The translations under genes and the position numbers were made by a program. From positions 1-16,922 of the forward strand of contig NZ_CALGNQ010000111.1 of NCBI RefSeq assembly GCF_937958535.1: a stretch of DNA of 16,922 nt, written 5' to 3'. Every line of letters starts with the position of its first letter. The stretch's first letter is position 1. The notes under the pieces were generated by a model, which worked only from the letters and a program-made list of their open reading frames with translations, was not told where the DNA came from and searched no databases. This document shows positions 15,965-16,922 of the stretch, in pieces. Origin of the DNA: an uncultured Georgenia sp. Lineage in GTDB: Bacteria > Actinomycetota > Actinomycetes > Actinomycetales > Actinomycetaceae.

Positions 15965-16922
15965 CTACTCGTTGTCGCCGCCGGTGTCGTACTGGGGGCC
16001 GCCTGCCGCGGTGCCGGTCTCCCCGACGTCCGGCCACTGCCACTCGGCGACCTCGGGGATGTCGACGCCGTGCTCGCGGGTGTAGCGGCGGGCGGCCAGC
16101 CGGGCGTCGGCCATCCGCTGGCGCAGCCCGGCGTAGCGCGACCCGAGCCCGGGCACCCGGTCGATGACGTCCATGACGAGGTGGAAGCGGTCGAGGTCGT
16201 TGAGCATGACCATGTCGAACGGCGTGGTCGTCGTGCCCTTCTCCTTGTAGCCGCGGACGTGGAGGTTGGCGTGGTTGGTGCGCCGGTAGGTGAGCCGGTG
16301 GATGAGCCAGGGGTAGCCGTGGTAGGCGAAGATCACCTTCTTGCTCGTGGTGAAGATGGCGTCGAACTCCGAGTCGGGCAGCCCGTGCGGGTGCTCCTTG
16401 GGGTCCTGCAGCCGCAGCAGGTCGACGACGTTGACCACCCGCACCCGCAGCTCGGGCAGGTGGCGGCGCAGCAGGTCCGCGGCCGCGAGCACCTCCAGGG
16501 TGGGGATGTCGCCGGCGCAGACGAGCACGACGTCCGGCTCGCTGCCGTCCTCCTCGGTGCCGGCCCACTCCCAGATGCCCAGGCCGCGGTGGCAGTGGTC
16601 CAGCGCCTCCTCCATGGTGAGGAAGTCCGGGCCGGGCTGCTTGCCGGCGACGACGACGTTGACGTACTGCCGGGTGCGCAGCACGTGGTCGTAGGTGGCG
16701 AGCAGGGTGTTGGTGTCCGGCGGCAGGTAGACCCGCACCAGGGCGGCGCCCTTGTTGACGACGTGGTCGATGAAGCCGGGGTCCTGGTGGGAGAAGCCGT
16801 TGTGGTCCTGCCGCCACACGTGTGAGCTGAGGAGGTAGTTCAGGGAGGCGATCGGCCGGCGCCAGGACAGCTCGTCGGTGACCTTGAGCCACTTGAGGTG
16901 CTGGTTGACCATCGAGTCGACG
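15965..16922 (-). CDS. Phosphoketolase (xylulose-5-P/fructose-6-P), C-terminal part, 5' end outside the window
   Basis: About 318 C-terminal residues of a roughly 800-residue thiamine-diphosphate enzyme are present; the reading frame continues off the right edge. Recognisable XFP segments include SSHVWRQDHNGFSHQDPGF, VRVYLPPDTNTLL, ITxSKK-like IFTTSKKVIFAYHGYPWLIH, and the C-terminal RGYKEKGTTTTPFDMVMLND. The enzyme cleaves xylulose-5-P (and often fructose-6-P) with phosphate to acetyl phosphate plus glyceraldehyde-3-P (or erythrose-4-P). The next genes, pta and ackA, use acetyl phosphate, which supports the call. Single versus dual substrate use cannot be told from this part. The tail after residue position EWQWPD is short and low-complexity. 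Confidence 0.94.
   Translation of the reverse strand, partial: VDSMVNQHLKWLKVTDELSWRRPIASLNYLLSSHVWRQDHNGFSHQDPGFIDHVVNKGAALVRVYLPPDTNTLLATYDHVLRTRQYVNVVVAGKQPGPDFLTMEEALDHCHRGLGIWEWAGTEEDGSEPDVVLVCAGDIPTLEVLAAADLLRRHLPELRVRVVNVVDLLRLQDPKEHPHGLPDSEFDAIFTTSKKVIFAYHGYPWLIHRLTYRRTNHANLHVRGYKEKGTTTTPFDMVMLNDLDRFHLVMDVIDRVPGLGSRYAGLRQRMADARLAARRYTREHGVDIPEVAEWQWPDVGETGTAAGGPQYDTGGDNE

Noticed and set aside
14388..16085. Long plus-strand open frame opposite pta
   Set aside because: Same reason: low-complexity His/Asp/Gly/Val shadow of pta, no start signal, no recognisable domain.

Overview
The window is dense, very GC-rich chromosomal DNA from an actinomycete. Evidence for this is the WhiB-family regulator, the GuaB/GuaB3 pair, GTP-type PEP carboxykinase, a RamB-type regulator, frequent GTG starts and leaderless promoters. 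A member of Micrococcales is my best guess, but the sequence does not settle the order. Nearly every base belongs to a recognisable housekeeping or central-metabolism gene. There is no tRNA, rRNA, insertion sequence, prophage or CRISPR array, and no gap over about 230 bp without a gene.

Layout. The 3' end of groES (+) meets whiB3/whiD (-) head to tail across a hairpin. Divergent from whiB3 is a MerR-type regulator (+), followed by guaB (IMP dehydrogenase) and a DEDDh 3'-5' exonuclease. These run into pckG (PEP carboxykinase, -) across another hairpin. Divergent from pckG is a RamB/ScfR-type regulator (+), which converges on a small Tat-exported Rieske lipoprotein (-). Only 37 bp separate the Rieske start codon from the divergent guaB3, which leads a run of guaB3-ptsH-fumC-aspA (+). 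That run meets the minus-strand cluster phosphoketolase (partial)-pta-ackA at a fourth hairpin.

How the genes fit together. Much of the window concerns acetyl-phosphate, C4 acids and PEP. Phosphoketolase makes acetyl-P, and Pta and AckA interconvert it with acetyl-CoA and acetate. AspA and FumC take aspartate through fumarate to malate, and PckG turns oxaloacetate into PEP. HPr carries PEP-derived phosphate. The RamB homologue is a plausible local regulator, because RamB proteins control acetate and glyoxylate genes in Corynebacterium and Mycobacterium. A second theme is purine nucleotide supply (guaB, guaB3), and a third is redox sensing (WhiB3, Rieske protein).

I found no undescribed multi-gene system. 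The most interesting signals are regulatory or evolutionary. Four genes have a TANNNT hexamer placed so that transcription would start at or within 1 nt of the start codon. Perfect inverted repeats abut two of those hexamers. All four convergent gene junctions carry a strong hairpin without a U-tract. GuaB3 has His where IMP dehydrogenase has its catalytic Cys.
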